Shown: positions 35,177-43,102 of the stretch, one piece after another
How the letters are laid out: every line of letters starts with the position of its first letter
How positions within the stretch are numbered: the first letter of the stretch is position 1
NCBI GenBank assembly: GCA_942491575.1
Contig: CALOBT010000031.1
Span: 992,001 to 1,056,000, forward strand
DNA from: CAZHNW01 sp942491575
GTDB lineage: Bacteria; Spirochaetota; UBA4802; UBA5550
Length of the DNA: 64,000 nt
Reading direction: 5' to 3'
Notes under the pieces: generated by a model
Databases searched by the model: none
What the model was told of the DNA's origin: nothing
What the model saw: the letters and a program-made list of their open reading frames with translations, nothing else
Position numbers and translations under genes: made by a program

Positions 35177-35214
35177 GGGCCGTCTCAAAACAAAGTTTTG
35201 GGCGGCCCTTTTTT
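35177..35214 (+). terminator. Intrinsic terminator after the acyl-CoA dehydrogenase gene
   Basis: A hairpin at 35177-35208 with two paired segments (GGGCCG/CGGCCC and CAAAAC/GTTTTG, separated by small internal mismatches) and a run of six T. Confidence 0.85.
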
Positions 35215-35304
35215 ATTTTCTCTTGAATTGAATTCATTTTTATGATAAGGTGTTATACGAAATGTCTACGTATCCTGAAACATTAGATATAACGGAGTAT
35301 AATT

Positions 35305-36675
35305 ATGAATTTGAAATCATTTTTTCTTGGCAATTTCGAGAAGGAATCATATATGATTCAGCAGAAGGCAACTGCCTTGATGTACGTTGCCCTCACCTTT
35401 GCGGTTCTTTTTGCCCTTGTCGCTATTTTATCCATTGCATTAGGCTTGAGTGAAAATCCGATGGCTTCATCAATTGGGTATGGCGCCGCCATAACGGTTT
35501 ACCTGATGGTATTATTGATATTGAAGTCGGGGAAATATGGTGCAGCTTCAAGTTTTATGGTCCTTGCCATGGTTGCCATTATCATTCTTTATATAATGAC
35601 CCAAAGGGGTAAATTCGGTAATTTTGTGGGCATAGTTCATTTTTGTTATTTTGTTCTGGCACTGGCGGCTCTTTTTACCTCGAGGATTGTGTTGACAATC
35701 TCGGCGATATCCTTCAGTGTCGCATGGATAGTGTATTATTCCATCAGCAAGGCTTCCCTGGATGCAGCTTTCTTGGAACATGCACCAAGGGCGACAGCGT
35801 ATCCAATCATAATGTTTTTTTTAATATACCTTGTATCACTGGCTATCATTACCATTTCAAATAATTCTTTAAAAAAAGCTGAAGATGAGTCGATTAAAAA
35901 CAGGGAACAGAATGATATCCTCGGCGGTGTGTTGAAATCGGCTCAGCATTTATCTTCCGAATTAACGAATTCCTCCAGTGAACTGATGAGCACCGCAAGC
36001 AGTCTAAGTGAAGGGACCAACAGCCAGGCTGCGAATGTTGAAGAGATAACAGCCTCCATGGAGGAGATCGGTTCTGCCGTCTCCGCTAATGCTGACAATG
36101 CCAGGGAAACTGACGGCATTGCACAGAAAACTGCAGAGAGAACCAGTGAGGGCGGCTCTGCTGTTGATGAGACTCTTTCAGCTATGCGTCAGATTGCCGA
36201 TAAAATAAAACTTATTGAAGATATTGCTTATCAAACTAATCTACTGGCACTCAACGCTGCAATCGAGGCAGCCAGGGCGGGGGAGCATGGCAGAGGATTT
36301 GCCGTTGTAGCGGGAGAGGTGCGCAAACTGGCAGAAAAGAGCCAGACTGCCTCAAAGGAGATTACAGAGCTTGCCTCAAGCAGTGTCTCCCTGGCGGACA
36401 GGGCGGGACACATCCTCAGTGAAATTGTTCCCGAGGCCAATAAGACGGCAGAGCTGGTTCAGGAAATTTACAGTGCTTCCCAGGAACAGAATACCGGCAT
36501 TAAGCAGGTAAACAACGGCATGAACCAGCTTAATGAAATAACCCAGCAGAATGCCGCGGTATCACAGGAGCTTGCCAGTACGGCGCAGTTGCTGATGACT
36601 CACGCGGAACAACTCTCGGAAATGGTCAGTTCGATAGACCTGGAGGGAAATGTAACCGCCGTGATTGCCGGATAA
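35305..36675 (+). CDS. Methyl-accepting chemotaxis protein with polytopic membrane input domain
   Basis: A 456-residue chemoreceptor. About six hydrophobic segments lie between residues 20 and 190 with only short loops, so the input is within or near the membrane rather than in a large periplasmic domain. There is no clear HAMP linker. The cytoplasmic coiled-coil region ends in the highly conserved hairpin tip (IEDIAYQTNLLALNAAIEAA and GRGFAVVAGEVRKLAEKS near 310-355) that binds CheA and CheW. No C-terminal CheR-docking pentapeptide is present. It stands alone; no other chemotaxis gene is in the window. Confidence 0.9.
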   Translation: MNLKSFFLGNFEKESYMIQQKATALMYVALTFAVLFALVAILSIALGLSENPMASSIGYGAAITVYLMVLLILKSGKYGAASSFMVLAMVAIIILYIMTQRGKFGNFVGIVHFCYFVLALAALFTSRIVLTISAISFSVAWIVYYSISKASLDAAFLEHAPRATAYPIIMFFLIYLVSLAIITISNNSLKKAEDESIKNREQNDILGGVLKSAQHLSSELTNSSSELMSTASSLSEGTNSQAANVEEITASMEEIGSAVSANADNARETDGIAQKTAERTSEGGSAVDETLSAMRQIADKIKLIEDIAYQTNLLALNAAIEAARAGEHGRGFAVVAGEVRKLAEKSQTASKEITELASSSVSLADRAGHILSEIVPEANKTAELVQEIYSASQEQNTGIKQVNNGMNQLNEITQQNAAVSQELASTAQLLMTHAEQLSEMVSSIDLEGNVTAVIAG

Positions 36676-36689
36676 TTTATTTTGCGCCT

Positions 36690-37238
36690 TCACAGGGATG
36701 ATGGATTATATTCCTTCCCGAGTTCCTTGTAGAGGCGTTTCAGTTTTTTCTGCATCTCCTTCATCTCTTTTTTCATATTTTCTATTTCATCATTTGGAAA
36801 TTCAGGGAAGAAAGGAGGAGAAAAATCATCTCCATACCTGTCAAACCGATAATGCCACCTGAAGCGGGTGCCCGGTGATTTTCGGGGAGTGACGGTAAAT
36901 TTTTGTTTTTTGTTTTTCCTGAGGACCGTTATTTGCACCGATTTTCCTGTATTCTTATTTGCTTCCATGATCAGGTCAGAGACATTATTTATTTTTTCCC
37001 TGTTTACCATGGTTATGATGTCCCCTTCACGCAGGCCGCTTTTTGCAGCGGGAGATTTTTCCATCACGCTGGTAACGAGAATACCATAATCAATCCCCAA
37101 GGCTATCTTCATTGGACGTGACAGATCTTGCACCACAATGCCAAGGTAGCCGTCACCGGCGGATGTATCCAGGGGAATAAAAATTAATGCCAGGCCAAGG
37201 ATGAAAGAAGCTGAATTATTTTTCAATGGGAAGTTCAT
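36690..37238 (-). CDS. Secreted PDZ-domain protein
   Basis: A 182-residue protein with a signal peptide (cleavage near SAG, residue 27), then one PDZ domain at about 28-120 (GYLGIVVQDL, SPAAKSGLREGDIITMVN) and a short C-terminal coiled coil of Glu/Lys/Met residues. The PDZ domain is of the HtrA type but there is no protease domain. It may be an adaptor that recognises C-termini of envelope proteins. It is convergent with the chemoreceptor gene, 14 bases apart. Confidence 0.8.
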   Translation of the reverse strand: MNFPLKNNSASFILGLALIFIPLDTSAGDGYLGIVVQDLSRPMKIALGIDYGILVTSVMEKSPAAKSGLREGDIITMVNREKINNVSDLIMEANKNTGKSVQITVLRKNKKQKFTVTPRKSPGTRFRWHYRFDRYGDDFSPPFFPEFPNDEIENMKKEMKEMQKKLKRLYKELGKEYNPSSL

Positions 37239-37414
37239 GATACATCTCTCCGCTGAATTACTCTGGAGTAAATGTACATTAATTAAACGGCAAATTCAAA
37301 TCAAATATGTCCGGTTTTTAAAAGAAGAATTCATGGGCATAGGGAAAGTGCTTAATCGGTATGGAACCGAAAAGTCAAGGCTTCATGCCTTTAATTTATT
37401 TGCATCCCTTGATC

Positions 37415-37900
37415 TTATTCGGGAATTAAATCAACGACGTTTTGCGGCAGTTTGAATTTAAGGTTTTTTTCCTTGATTATGCTGCCATAGGCCATGGCAA
37501 GAAAGCAGATGTCGATACTGCAGGTTTTCTTGAGAAGACCGAGTACCTGGCGGTCGCGCCTTGTATTATATTTAAAGGTAAAGGGAAGGTTTAGTTCCTC
37601 CCCATTATTTCTATTGATGAGAAGTATTATCGTCTGGTGATAACTGTTTTCGATGAAAAACTTGCAGTTGTCCTGTTTAATGTTTTGCAGTACATCATCG
37701 TTATCTGCGTGACAGATAAGATAATCTTCCTCATCGTAAAAAAGAAAGTTATCGCCAGCATTGGCTATCTGATCATAAAAAAACCGGCTGGCGCCTTCAA
37801 TGGATAATTCTGTTCCGGGGGGCACTTCTTTGATTTCCCGGATTATATCGCCATCCAGGGCATTGAAGGATTCACCGTAGCTTGAAAGGGGCTGCATCAC
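37415..37900 (-). CDS. Hypothetical cytoplasmic protein
   Basis: A 161-residue protein with no signal peptide or membrane segment. Sequence such as GDNFLFYDEEDYLICHAD and CKFFIENSYHQTIILLINRN suggests an alpha/beta fold, but I recognise no family. The ATG has a GGAG ribosome-binding site; a second ATG follows directly. It appears to be a single-gene unit. Confidence 0.45.
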   Translation of the reverse strand: MMQPLSSYGESFNALDGDIIREIKEVPPGTELSIEGASRFFYDQIANAGDNFLFYDEEDYLICHADNDDVLQNIKQDNCKFFIENSYHQTIILLINRNNGEELNLPFTFKYNTRRDRQVLGLLKKTCSIDICFLAMAYGSIIKEKNLKFKLPQNVVDLIPE

Positions 37901-37974
37901 ATTTTCTCCGTGTCATGAAATTATATAGTCAAGGGTAGTAGCGGTACTGGTTCTGTCAAGCCCTGAATGGGGAG

Positions 37975-38009
37975 AAAAAATATTTTTATACCGGCATGGC
38001 GCCGGCATA
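37975..38009 (-). terminator. Terminator of the reductive dehalogenase operon
   Basis: On the minus strand, a 9-bp stem with one G-U pair (38001-38009 with 37987-37995) and a 5-base loop, followed by an AT-rich stretch ending in six T (37975-37980). Confidence 0.6.
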
Positions 38010-38018
38010 ATATATGCG

Positions 38019-38138
38019 TTAAATTGCAATAACTGAGACAAGTTGAAGCAAATAGATTATTGTCAGCACCAATGTGATTCCTGTAAGAACAGCAGTGGTA
38101 ATTTTTTGCAGTCTTTCGTTTCTATCGTGGGAAGTCAT
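38019..38138 (-). CDS. Small single-span membrane protein coupled to rdhC
   Basis: A 39-residue reading frame that starts in the stop codon of rdhC (ATGA overlap at 38135-38138) and has a strong ribosome-binding site (CAGGAGG, spacing about 6) inside rdhC. A charged N-terminus of about 11 residues is followed by one hydrophobic segment of about 25 residues up to the C-terminus. The coupling, ribosome-binding site and a terminator right after it argue that it is a real gene. It may be an accessory subunit or assembly factor of the membrane-bound dehalogenase complex; I know no family for it. Confidence 0.6.
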   Translation of the reverse strand: MTSHDRNERLQKITTAVLTGITLVLTIIYLLQLVSVIAI

Positions 38139-39310
38139 TTTCTGCCTCCTGTTTTTACCAAGCGGTTCCTGGTTCTGCACCCCGTATCGAGGGCCGCCCC
38201 TACGGGACAGAAGAAGCGACACCAGAAACGGCGTATGAAAAATGAAGAAAAGAGTATTACCGGCAGAATATACCAGATGATGCCTATACCCTCAAAACTG
38301 AAAATCGCCGCAAAGGGCTCATAGCTGCCCATGGCGGGATTACGGGAGATGAAAATAATCATCAGGGATAACCAGGCAAGGGAAGGTGCAAGATGCCTGC
38401 CGTATTTCAAGATCGCCGGATGGAACTTTATGCTGATACCGCTGATGCGGTGCAGAAACTCCTGCAGTGCACCGAAGGGGCATAGCCAGTAGCAGTAGAG
38501 GTTTTTCCCAAAAACCATGATCATTAAAAAAATGCCCCCCACAAGGAGCCACCAGAAAAGGTACTCCCCCGGGATTGGGAAATAACCGAGAAAAATTGAA
38601 GAAATCTGTGAGATGGATAGGGGGAAGTTAAGATAGAAACCTAAAAAGACCAGTCCACCAGCCATGGTGAAATACCGGAGTTTCCTTTTCTTCCATACAG
38701 AACCAAAGACAACCAGCGAAAATAAAAGTAGAAGGATGATTTCATGTGCACCGAACTTCCACCCCTGCTTCTCTTCTTTAACAGACAGGTGAAGCACCTC
38801 CCTGGCTACGTCATGACTGGCTACCCGTATCGATCGGGTAAATCCCTTTGAAGAAATGGTGGCCCTGGTTACCGCATCGATATCTCTATCGACAATGAAG
38901 GGGGAAGTTACTTCCCTGTCAATAAACTGCCCAAAGAACTTGTTGCCGGTCAGTTTTAAATAAAAGGAGGGAGTTTCCTGGTGCTGAAGCACATGGACTC
39001 TTTGAATTTTACCCTCCGGAGAGATGTCTGTTGCGACCTGAAGAGGCCCCCCCCATCCCTGCTGGCGGTTAGTTGTAATATATCCTTTCAGGTTGCCGGC
39101 ACTATCGGTATTCCGGTAGATAAGGGGAGTGCTGCTGATTTTTTCTATCCCCGATTGAGGGTATAGCTGTGTCAGGTTGGTTTGGAGATACTGGTCACGA
39201 CTGATAATTCCGCCGAACCAGGCCCCTGCGAGGGAAAGAACAACCAGGAGACGTGTAATCCGTAGAGTTTTTATTTCGGATTTTTTATTTGATTTTGAAT
39301 TAATGTTCAT
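38135..39310 (-). CDS. rdhC: RdhC-type (NosR-like) membrane FMN and iron-sulfur protein
   Basis: A 391-residue polytopic membrane protein. An N-terminal membrane segment is followed by an outer FMN-binding domain (about residues 35-175) with DAVTRATISS near 150; its Thr fits the covalent flavinylation motif. Five or so membrane segments follow, with two cytoplasmic Cys motifs, CYWLCPFG near 272 and CRFFCPVG near 370, as in NosR/NapH-like proteins. RdhC proteins are linked to electron transfer to, or maturation of, reductive dehalogenases. An earlier GTG at 39332-39334 is possible; the ATG at 39310 is preferred because AGGTG precedes it. Confidence 0.85.
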   Translation of the reverse strand: MNINSKSNKKSEIKTLRITRLLVVLSLAGAWFGGIISRDQYLQTNLTQLYPQSGIEKISSTPLIYRNTDSAGNLKGYITTNRQQGWGGPLQVATDISPEGKIQRVHVLQHQETPSFYLKLTGNKFFGQFIDREVTSPFIVDRDIDAVTRATISSKGFTRSIRVASHDVAREVLHLSVKEEKQGWKFGAHEIILLLLFSLVVFGSVWKKRKLRYFTMAGGLVFLGFYLNFPLSISQISSIFLGYFPIPGEYLFWWLLVGGIFLMIMVFGKNLYCYWLCPFGALQEFLHRISGISIKFHPAILKYGRHLAPSLAWLSLMIIFISRNPAMGSYEPFAAIFSFEGIGIIWYILPVILFSSFFIRRFWCRFFCPVGAALDTGCRTRNRLVKTGGRK

Positions 39311-39369
39311 TGCCGCACCTGCTTCTACCCGCACGGGAGGCTATGAGTCCTCACATGCGGGATAAATAT

Positions 39370-39654
39370 TTACTCCGGATATTTTGCCAGTAATTTCCTG
39401 GTGAGAAGGATCAGTACGATACCTGGCATGCCGAAAAAGACAAGTCCCATGCCGGCGGCCTGTGATTCTCCTTCCAGAACTGAAGTAACTGACCAGGCAA
39501 TGGTGAAGAGGACCAGGGAAAGGCCTGATACTGCCATGGCCCATGTGTACCATTTAAATGTGTATTCTCTGCTTAAAATTACCAGGGCAATAAGCGAAAC
39601 GCCGCCCAGTATGCCTACAATAAGAAATAATATGGGTATGCTTGTGTATAACAT
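39370..39654 (-). CDS. rdhB: RdhB-type membrane anchor of the reductive dehalogenase
   Basis: A 94-residue protein with three hydrophobic segments (about residues 6-26, 34-54 and 65-85), the size and topology of RdhB, which ties the exported dehalogenase to the membrane. It has an AAGGAG ribosome-binding site. It sits 21 bases after rdhA and 59 before rdhC, the usual A-B-C order. Small anchors are poorly conserved, so the call depends largely on context. Confidence 0.8.
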   Translation of the reverse strand: MLYTSIPILFLIVGILGGVSLIALVILSREYTFKWYTWAMAVSGLSLVLFTIAWSVTSVLEGESQAAGMGLVFFGMPGIVLILLTRKLLAKYPE

Positions 39655-39675
39655 AGTATGTCTCCTTATTCTGTT

Positions 39676-41214
39676 TTAAATAGTTCTCTTCCAGTAATCT
39701 TTCATCAGTTTTTCATTGTGTGCCTTGCCGTATCCGAAGACATGATCGAGGTAGCGTGCCACACGGTTCAGTCCCGGTATGCGGGTAATGAGCTTGGCAA
39801 AGTCGTGGTTCCACATCTGCAGCTTGTTGTAGGGGCAGACTGAAATGCAGACTGCACATTCTGACCAGCTCTCTTTCCAGAATTGCAGACACTTCTGATG
39901 ATCATTATACCACTTGTCAACACCGGGATTGTTGCATTCATTATGGGGTTTGTTTTCCGGGTCCGTGGTCTTCGGTGATTTAGAAATCGCCTTGCTTGGG
40001 CAGGAATCAGCACATACCTGGCAGACTTCACAGAACTGTTTCACACCGAATGTCTTCGGTTTATCCTGAGTAATTTCCAGGTCAGTGTAGACCTTTGCCA
40101 GGCGCACCCTGGGGCCGAATTCCTCTGTGATGAGCATTCCCATACGGGAACCTTCTCCGAGGCCCGCCTGCACCGCGAGGGGCACACTGAGGCCCGTATC
40201 ATTACCGGCGTGGCGTGCATTGTAGCCGAGACGGCGCAGCATGTAGGCAATGCGCAGGCTTGTTTCCAGCATACGGGAATACCCCATGCTTGTTGCAGCC
40301 TCTCCAATTGTCGAGGGCTGGGTCTTGTAGGCTTCATAATCCATTTCGAAGGCGAGTACGATAACGGATTTTGGTTTGAAGCCGAGTTTAACCTTTCTGA
40401 AGGGATTTACATGTTCTTTGTAGGGCACTCCCTTCATCGGATCAAGGGGCATATAAACTTCCGTATTATAGAGCCAGCGTTCTTCGAATGGAGCGATTCC
40501 CACCAGGTCTGCGCCAAAGAGTTTTGCAGCCTTTTTAATGGCATAGGCGGCTTTATCGGGATTATCGAATTTGAATTTGCGTGGAAATTTTTCGAAAATA
40601 CCCTTAAATGGAACTCCCTGTTTATAAAGGGTGAGGGGAAGTAATTTGCCCCCGGGCATCACCATTGCGGGACCGGAATCGCCGCTGCAGGTTCTGGACA
40701 GAAACGATCCGGAGTAATCCTCCACGGCGAATCCACCGCGGCTCAGAGCATAGTCGAGGTCGGTATGTCCAGGCTTCTGTTTTGCCAGATGGGGATTTTT
40801 TTCCCTGGTGACGGGATTAAATCCTGTCCAGCCGAAGATAATATTGGTGAGTCCACCTTTGATTTTAGGATTATCTTCCGGTTTCAGTGGGATAACGCCG
40901 AAATCTCCCAGGAAGGATTTCATGAAGGCGGTGTTGGCATTGTCAAAACGCTTCAGGTTTTTATCAATTTTTACCACTTCATCAATGGCACTGTGATATC
41001 TGGTTTCAGTTTTGACCGCTTTTTCTACGCTTTTACTGACAGCCTTTTCTGCCGCCTTTGATGTAATGGCAGCGGCGGAAACGGCTGTAGCGGCGGTGCC
41101 TATACTTCCCAGCTTCAGGAGATCTCTCCTGCTGATTTTATCCTTTACCTCTGCCGTTGATTTGCGTTTATCAGGGACAGGGTCAATACCTTTTGTACTT
41201 TTTTTCCAGAACAT
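39676..41214 (-). CDS. rdhA: Reductive dehalogenase catalytic subunit
   Basis: A 512-residue cobalamin and iron-sulfur enzyme that would remove halide from organohalides as a terminal electron acceptor. It has a Tat signal with the twin-arginine motif SRRDLLKLGS (Arg at about 29-30), so it is exported folded. The family blocks are clear: LFGADLVGIAPFEERWLY near 240, MGYSRMLE near 310, AGLGEGSRMG near 350. Two 4Fe-4S motifs follow (CEVCQVCADSC near 395 and CAVCISVC near 453 with an extra Cys upstream). QueG relatives lack the Tat signal and rdhB/rdhC neighbours. The ATG at 41214 has an AAGGAG site; an earlier in-frame start is less likely. The halogenated substrate cannot be read from the sequence. 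Confidence 0.92.
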   Translation of the reverse strand: MFWKKSTKGIDPVPDKRKSTAEVKDKISRRDLLKLGSIGTAATAVSAAAITSKAAEKAVSKSVEKAVKTETRYHSAIDEVVKIDKNLKRFDNANTAFMKSFLGDFGVIPLKPEDNPKIKGGLTNIIFGWTGFNPVTREKNPHLAKQKPGHTDLDYALSRGGFAVEDYSGSFLSRTCSGDSGPAMVMPGGKLLPLTLYKQGVPFKGIFEKFPRKFKFDNPDKAAYAIKKAAKLFGADLVGIAPFEERWLYNTEVYMPLDPMKGVPYKEHVNPFRKVKLGFKPKSVIVLAFEMDYEAYKTQPSTIGEAATSMGYSRMLETSLRIAYMLRRLGYNARHAGNDTGLSVPLAVQAGLGEGSRMGMLITEEFGPRVRLAKVYTDLEITQDKPKTFGVKQFCEVCQVCADSCPSKAISKSPKTTDPENKPHNECNNPGVDKWYNDHQKCLQFWKESWSECAVCISVCPYNKLQMWNHDFAKLITRIPGLNRVARYLDHVFGYGKAHNEKLMKDYWKRTI

Positions 41215-41243
41215 AGTCTTCTCCTTTTTTGCCTGGTTTTTAT

Positions 41244-41261
41244 ACATACACGCATGTATGT
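41244..41261. promoter_or_regulatory. TetR operator in front of rdhA
   Basis: ACATAC-N6-GTATGT, an 18-base dyad located 30 bases upstream of the rdhA ATG. On the minus strand it overlaps a TATAAA-like -10 region. Its half-sites are identical to those upstream of the tetR gene. Confidence 0.7.
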
Positions 41262-41300
41262 TAAATGGTTAAAAAAATTTAAACTTCCTTCATCAATCCT

Positions 41301-41906
41301 TTAAATAGTAATAGAATCTATAAATGTTTTTTTAATATAGTTTTTGATGGATTCATTATTATATCCGCCAAAAAATCGTTCACTGTTTGTAAAATATCCC
41401 CAGAGAAAGTTATAAAAGGCCCTCGGTTCAAAATCTGTATCAAGGGATGGGTGAATACTGCCTGCGGTGATGCCCTGTTCAAGAACCTCCCGGTGTTTAT
41501 CAAAGAGGGTGGAAAACCATCCCTCAACGCGTGTCAGGGAATCAGTCAGGTCTGACGGTTTTTCTACGAAAAGCAGATTATAGATTTGAGCTGACTTCTG
41601 ATGGGTTTTGATCTTTTCTCCAAGGAGATAATTCATGATACCGGTAATTTTATCGGGGGTGGGGATTGTCGAATTGAGAATGGTGAAAAGGTCTTTCATG
41701 CTCTCTTCAAAGGAGGCATTGATAATTTCCTTGTATAGATTTGGCTTGTTTTCGAAATGCCAGTATATGGCTCCACGGGTAACCCCCGCTGCGCGGGCAA
41801 TATCCTCGAGACGGGCAGCCTTATAGCTGGTATTGCTCAGTACTTCAATGGCAGAGCTTATGAGTGATTCCTTGGTGATTTCCGCTTCTTCTCTGGTTTT
41901 TTTCAT
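41301..41906 (-). CDS. TetR-family repressor of the dehalogenase operon
   Basis: A 201-residue regulator. The N-terminal helix-turn-helix (ARLEDIARAAGVTRGAIYWHF near residues 30-50) is typical of TetR proteins, and the ligand-binding part is helical. The ATG at 41906 begins the charged MKKTREEAEITK sequence; an upstream in-frame start would lie inside the operator. It is in the same direction as rdhA and 86 bases before it. A dyad lies in front of both genes, so it probably represses itself and rdhABC until a ligand, perhaps the organohalide or a product, binds. Confidence 0.88.
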   Translation of the reverse strand: MKKTREEAEITKESLISSAIEVLSNTSYKAARLEDIARAAGVTRGAIYWHFENKPNLYKEIINASFEESMKDLFTILNSTIPTPDKITGIMNYLLGEKIKTHQKSAQIYNLLFVEKPSDLTDSLTRVEGWFSTLFDKHREVLEQGITAGSIHPSLDTDFEPRAFYNFLWGYFTNSERFFGGYNNESIKNYIKKTFIDSITI

Positions 41907-41931
41907 AACATTACCCTTTTTGACTAGAATA

Positions 41932-41960
41932 AACATACATACATGTATGTTTAAGGGCAA
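41932..41960 (-). promoter_or_regulatory. tetR promoter with embedded operator
   Basis: On the minus strand, TTGCCC (41955-41960) and TATGTT (41932-41937) with a 17-base spacer. The spacer and -10 are covered by an 18-base dyad, ACATAC-N6-GTATGT, at 41933-41950, which would block RNA polymerase when bound. Confidence 0.7.
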
Positions 41961-42289
41961 GTAAAAAATGTTGGATTTATGGGAATAATTGATTTTTTCC
42001 CGTAAAATCGCGGGAGTCGAAGGAAGATATGTCCTTCAGGGGGGGGATTTTTGCTGATTCATGGATTCAAGTGTTAATCATTATTCCTTTTGTGACTTTA
42101 ATTCCCCCTTGAGTCACCTTGATTCCCCGTGAGTAGTCATTCACTTTACAGGTTAGTATATATATCTACGATGACGACAGTAAAGTTCCTGAGGGATGAC
42201 AGTTGGACTGAGAGGAAAGAGCAAATAGTGCCGGGCAACCTTCAGAGAAAAGTAAAGAAATACCTTTTCGAATACCAGGAGAAAAAAAG
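41961..42289 (+). other. Intergenic region with dyad and direct repeat
   Basis: A 329-base divergent gap between the tetR promoter and the next plus-strand gene. It holds a G8 run near 42040 and two imperfect 19-20-base direct repeats of ACYTTRATTCCCC type (42095-42114 and 42116-42134). The first lies inside a dyad GTGACT-N14-AGTCAC (42092-42117). These may be regulator sites for the gene at 42290. I see no coding frame. Confidence 0.4.
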
Positions 42290-42988
42290 ATGAAACGTGT
42301 AATACAATTGACCGCAACAATTTTCGTAATGGCAATGACCATAAATGCAGCGGCCCATGACCATAATAAATCAGAAAAATATTCCCTCAAGGGAAGTAAT
42401 ATTTCAGTAGAAGGTGAATTGCTCGATAATCAATACAGGAATATAACCAATCGAATGGGGGAAATCATCGCCCGGTATAATCTTCTTAATAATAAAGAAA
42501 TAAAAACTGTCCCCTACCAGGTTGATTACAGCCTTGGAAAGGATTATATAAAAATGGAAAAACACGCTATTCTGCGGAGTTCCTTTGATAACAGAAAAAT
42601 TCTCAGCTTATTAAAGAAAAGTATAAAGATATATACTGATGGGTCTAAGATTAAAAAAATTGAAACCAGTTTGTATAAAAAAAATTATCGCACCGGTTCC
42701 GAAACTAGGGTAATCCTTGTCGATTCGACCCCAACTTCCGGAGGGACAGGCGATATTCTTATCTCCCAGATTAAAGATGGCCGATGGATTATTAAAGAAA
42801 AAGCATTGGAAAAATTCAGAAATACCACAGCCTATCCGGTACGGAATGACGTGAAGAGAAATTTCCTCGTTGAACATATGACCATGTTTAATGATTATCT
42901 TATCTTTATCGGTGAGACCCATGACAGGAAAATCAGAAAACATGACAGCGAAATAGCCAGTTTCCTTAAAACCTCAACGAAGTATTAA
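42290..42988 (+). CDS. Secreted protein of unknown function
   Basis: A 232-residue protein with a good ribosome-binding site (AGGAG) and a signal peptide ending near NAAAH, residue 23. The mature protein begins with a short His/Lys-rich part, then alternating strands and charged helices. No cysteine is visible in the mature part, and I recognise no family. It lies downstream of the candidate operator repeats and ends at two hairpins shared with a convergent gene. Confidence 0.45.
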   Translation: MKRVIQLTATIFVMAMTINAAAHDHNKSEKYSLKGSNISVEGELLDNQYRNITNRMGEIIARYNLLNNKEIKTVPYQVDYSLGKDYIKMEKHAILRSSFDNRKILSLLKKSIKIYTDGSKIKKIETSLYKKNYRTGSETRVILVDSTPTSGGTGDILISQIKDGRWIIKEKALEKFRNTTAYPVRNDVKRNFLVEHMTMFNDYLIFIGETHDRKIRKHDSEIASFLKTSTKY

Positions 42989-43022
42989 TATTACCTCCTG
43001 AAACTTTTTACTCCCAAATTTT

Positions 43023-43059
43023 CCCGGGTATGACTCCCCTGATGTCTGCCCGGGTTTTT
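43023..43059 (+). terminator. Intrinsic terminator after the secreted protein gene
   Basis: CCCGGG at 43023-43028 pairs with CCCGGG at 43049-43054 across a 20-base loop, followed by five T. Confidence 0.6.
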
Positions 43060-43063
43060 GTTT

Positions 43064-43102
43064 AAACAGGGAGGGACAGGTTCGACCTGTCCCTCCCTGT
43101 TT
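43064..43102. terminator. Long perfect hairpin between convergent genes
   Basis: An 18-bp perfect stem (43064-43081 with 43085-43102) with a 3-base TCG loop and TTT/AAA ends on both strands. It touches the stop codon of the convergent CsgG-like gene and should stop transcription from both sides. Confidence 0.8.

Noticed and set aside
37201..37455. Plus-strand frame of 84 codons between the PDZ gene and the next gene
   Set aside because: No ribosome-binding site at its start, mixed composition and overlap with both neighbours.
39676..41214. rdhA as an epoxyqueuosine reductase (QueG)
   Set aside because: The Tat signal, the length of about 512 residues, the family blocks and the rdhB/rdhC neighbours point to a dehalogenase; QueG is shorter and cytoplasmic.
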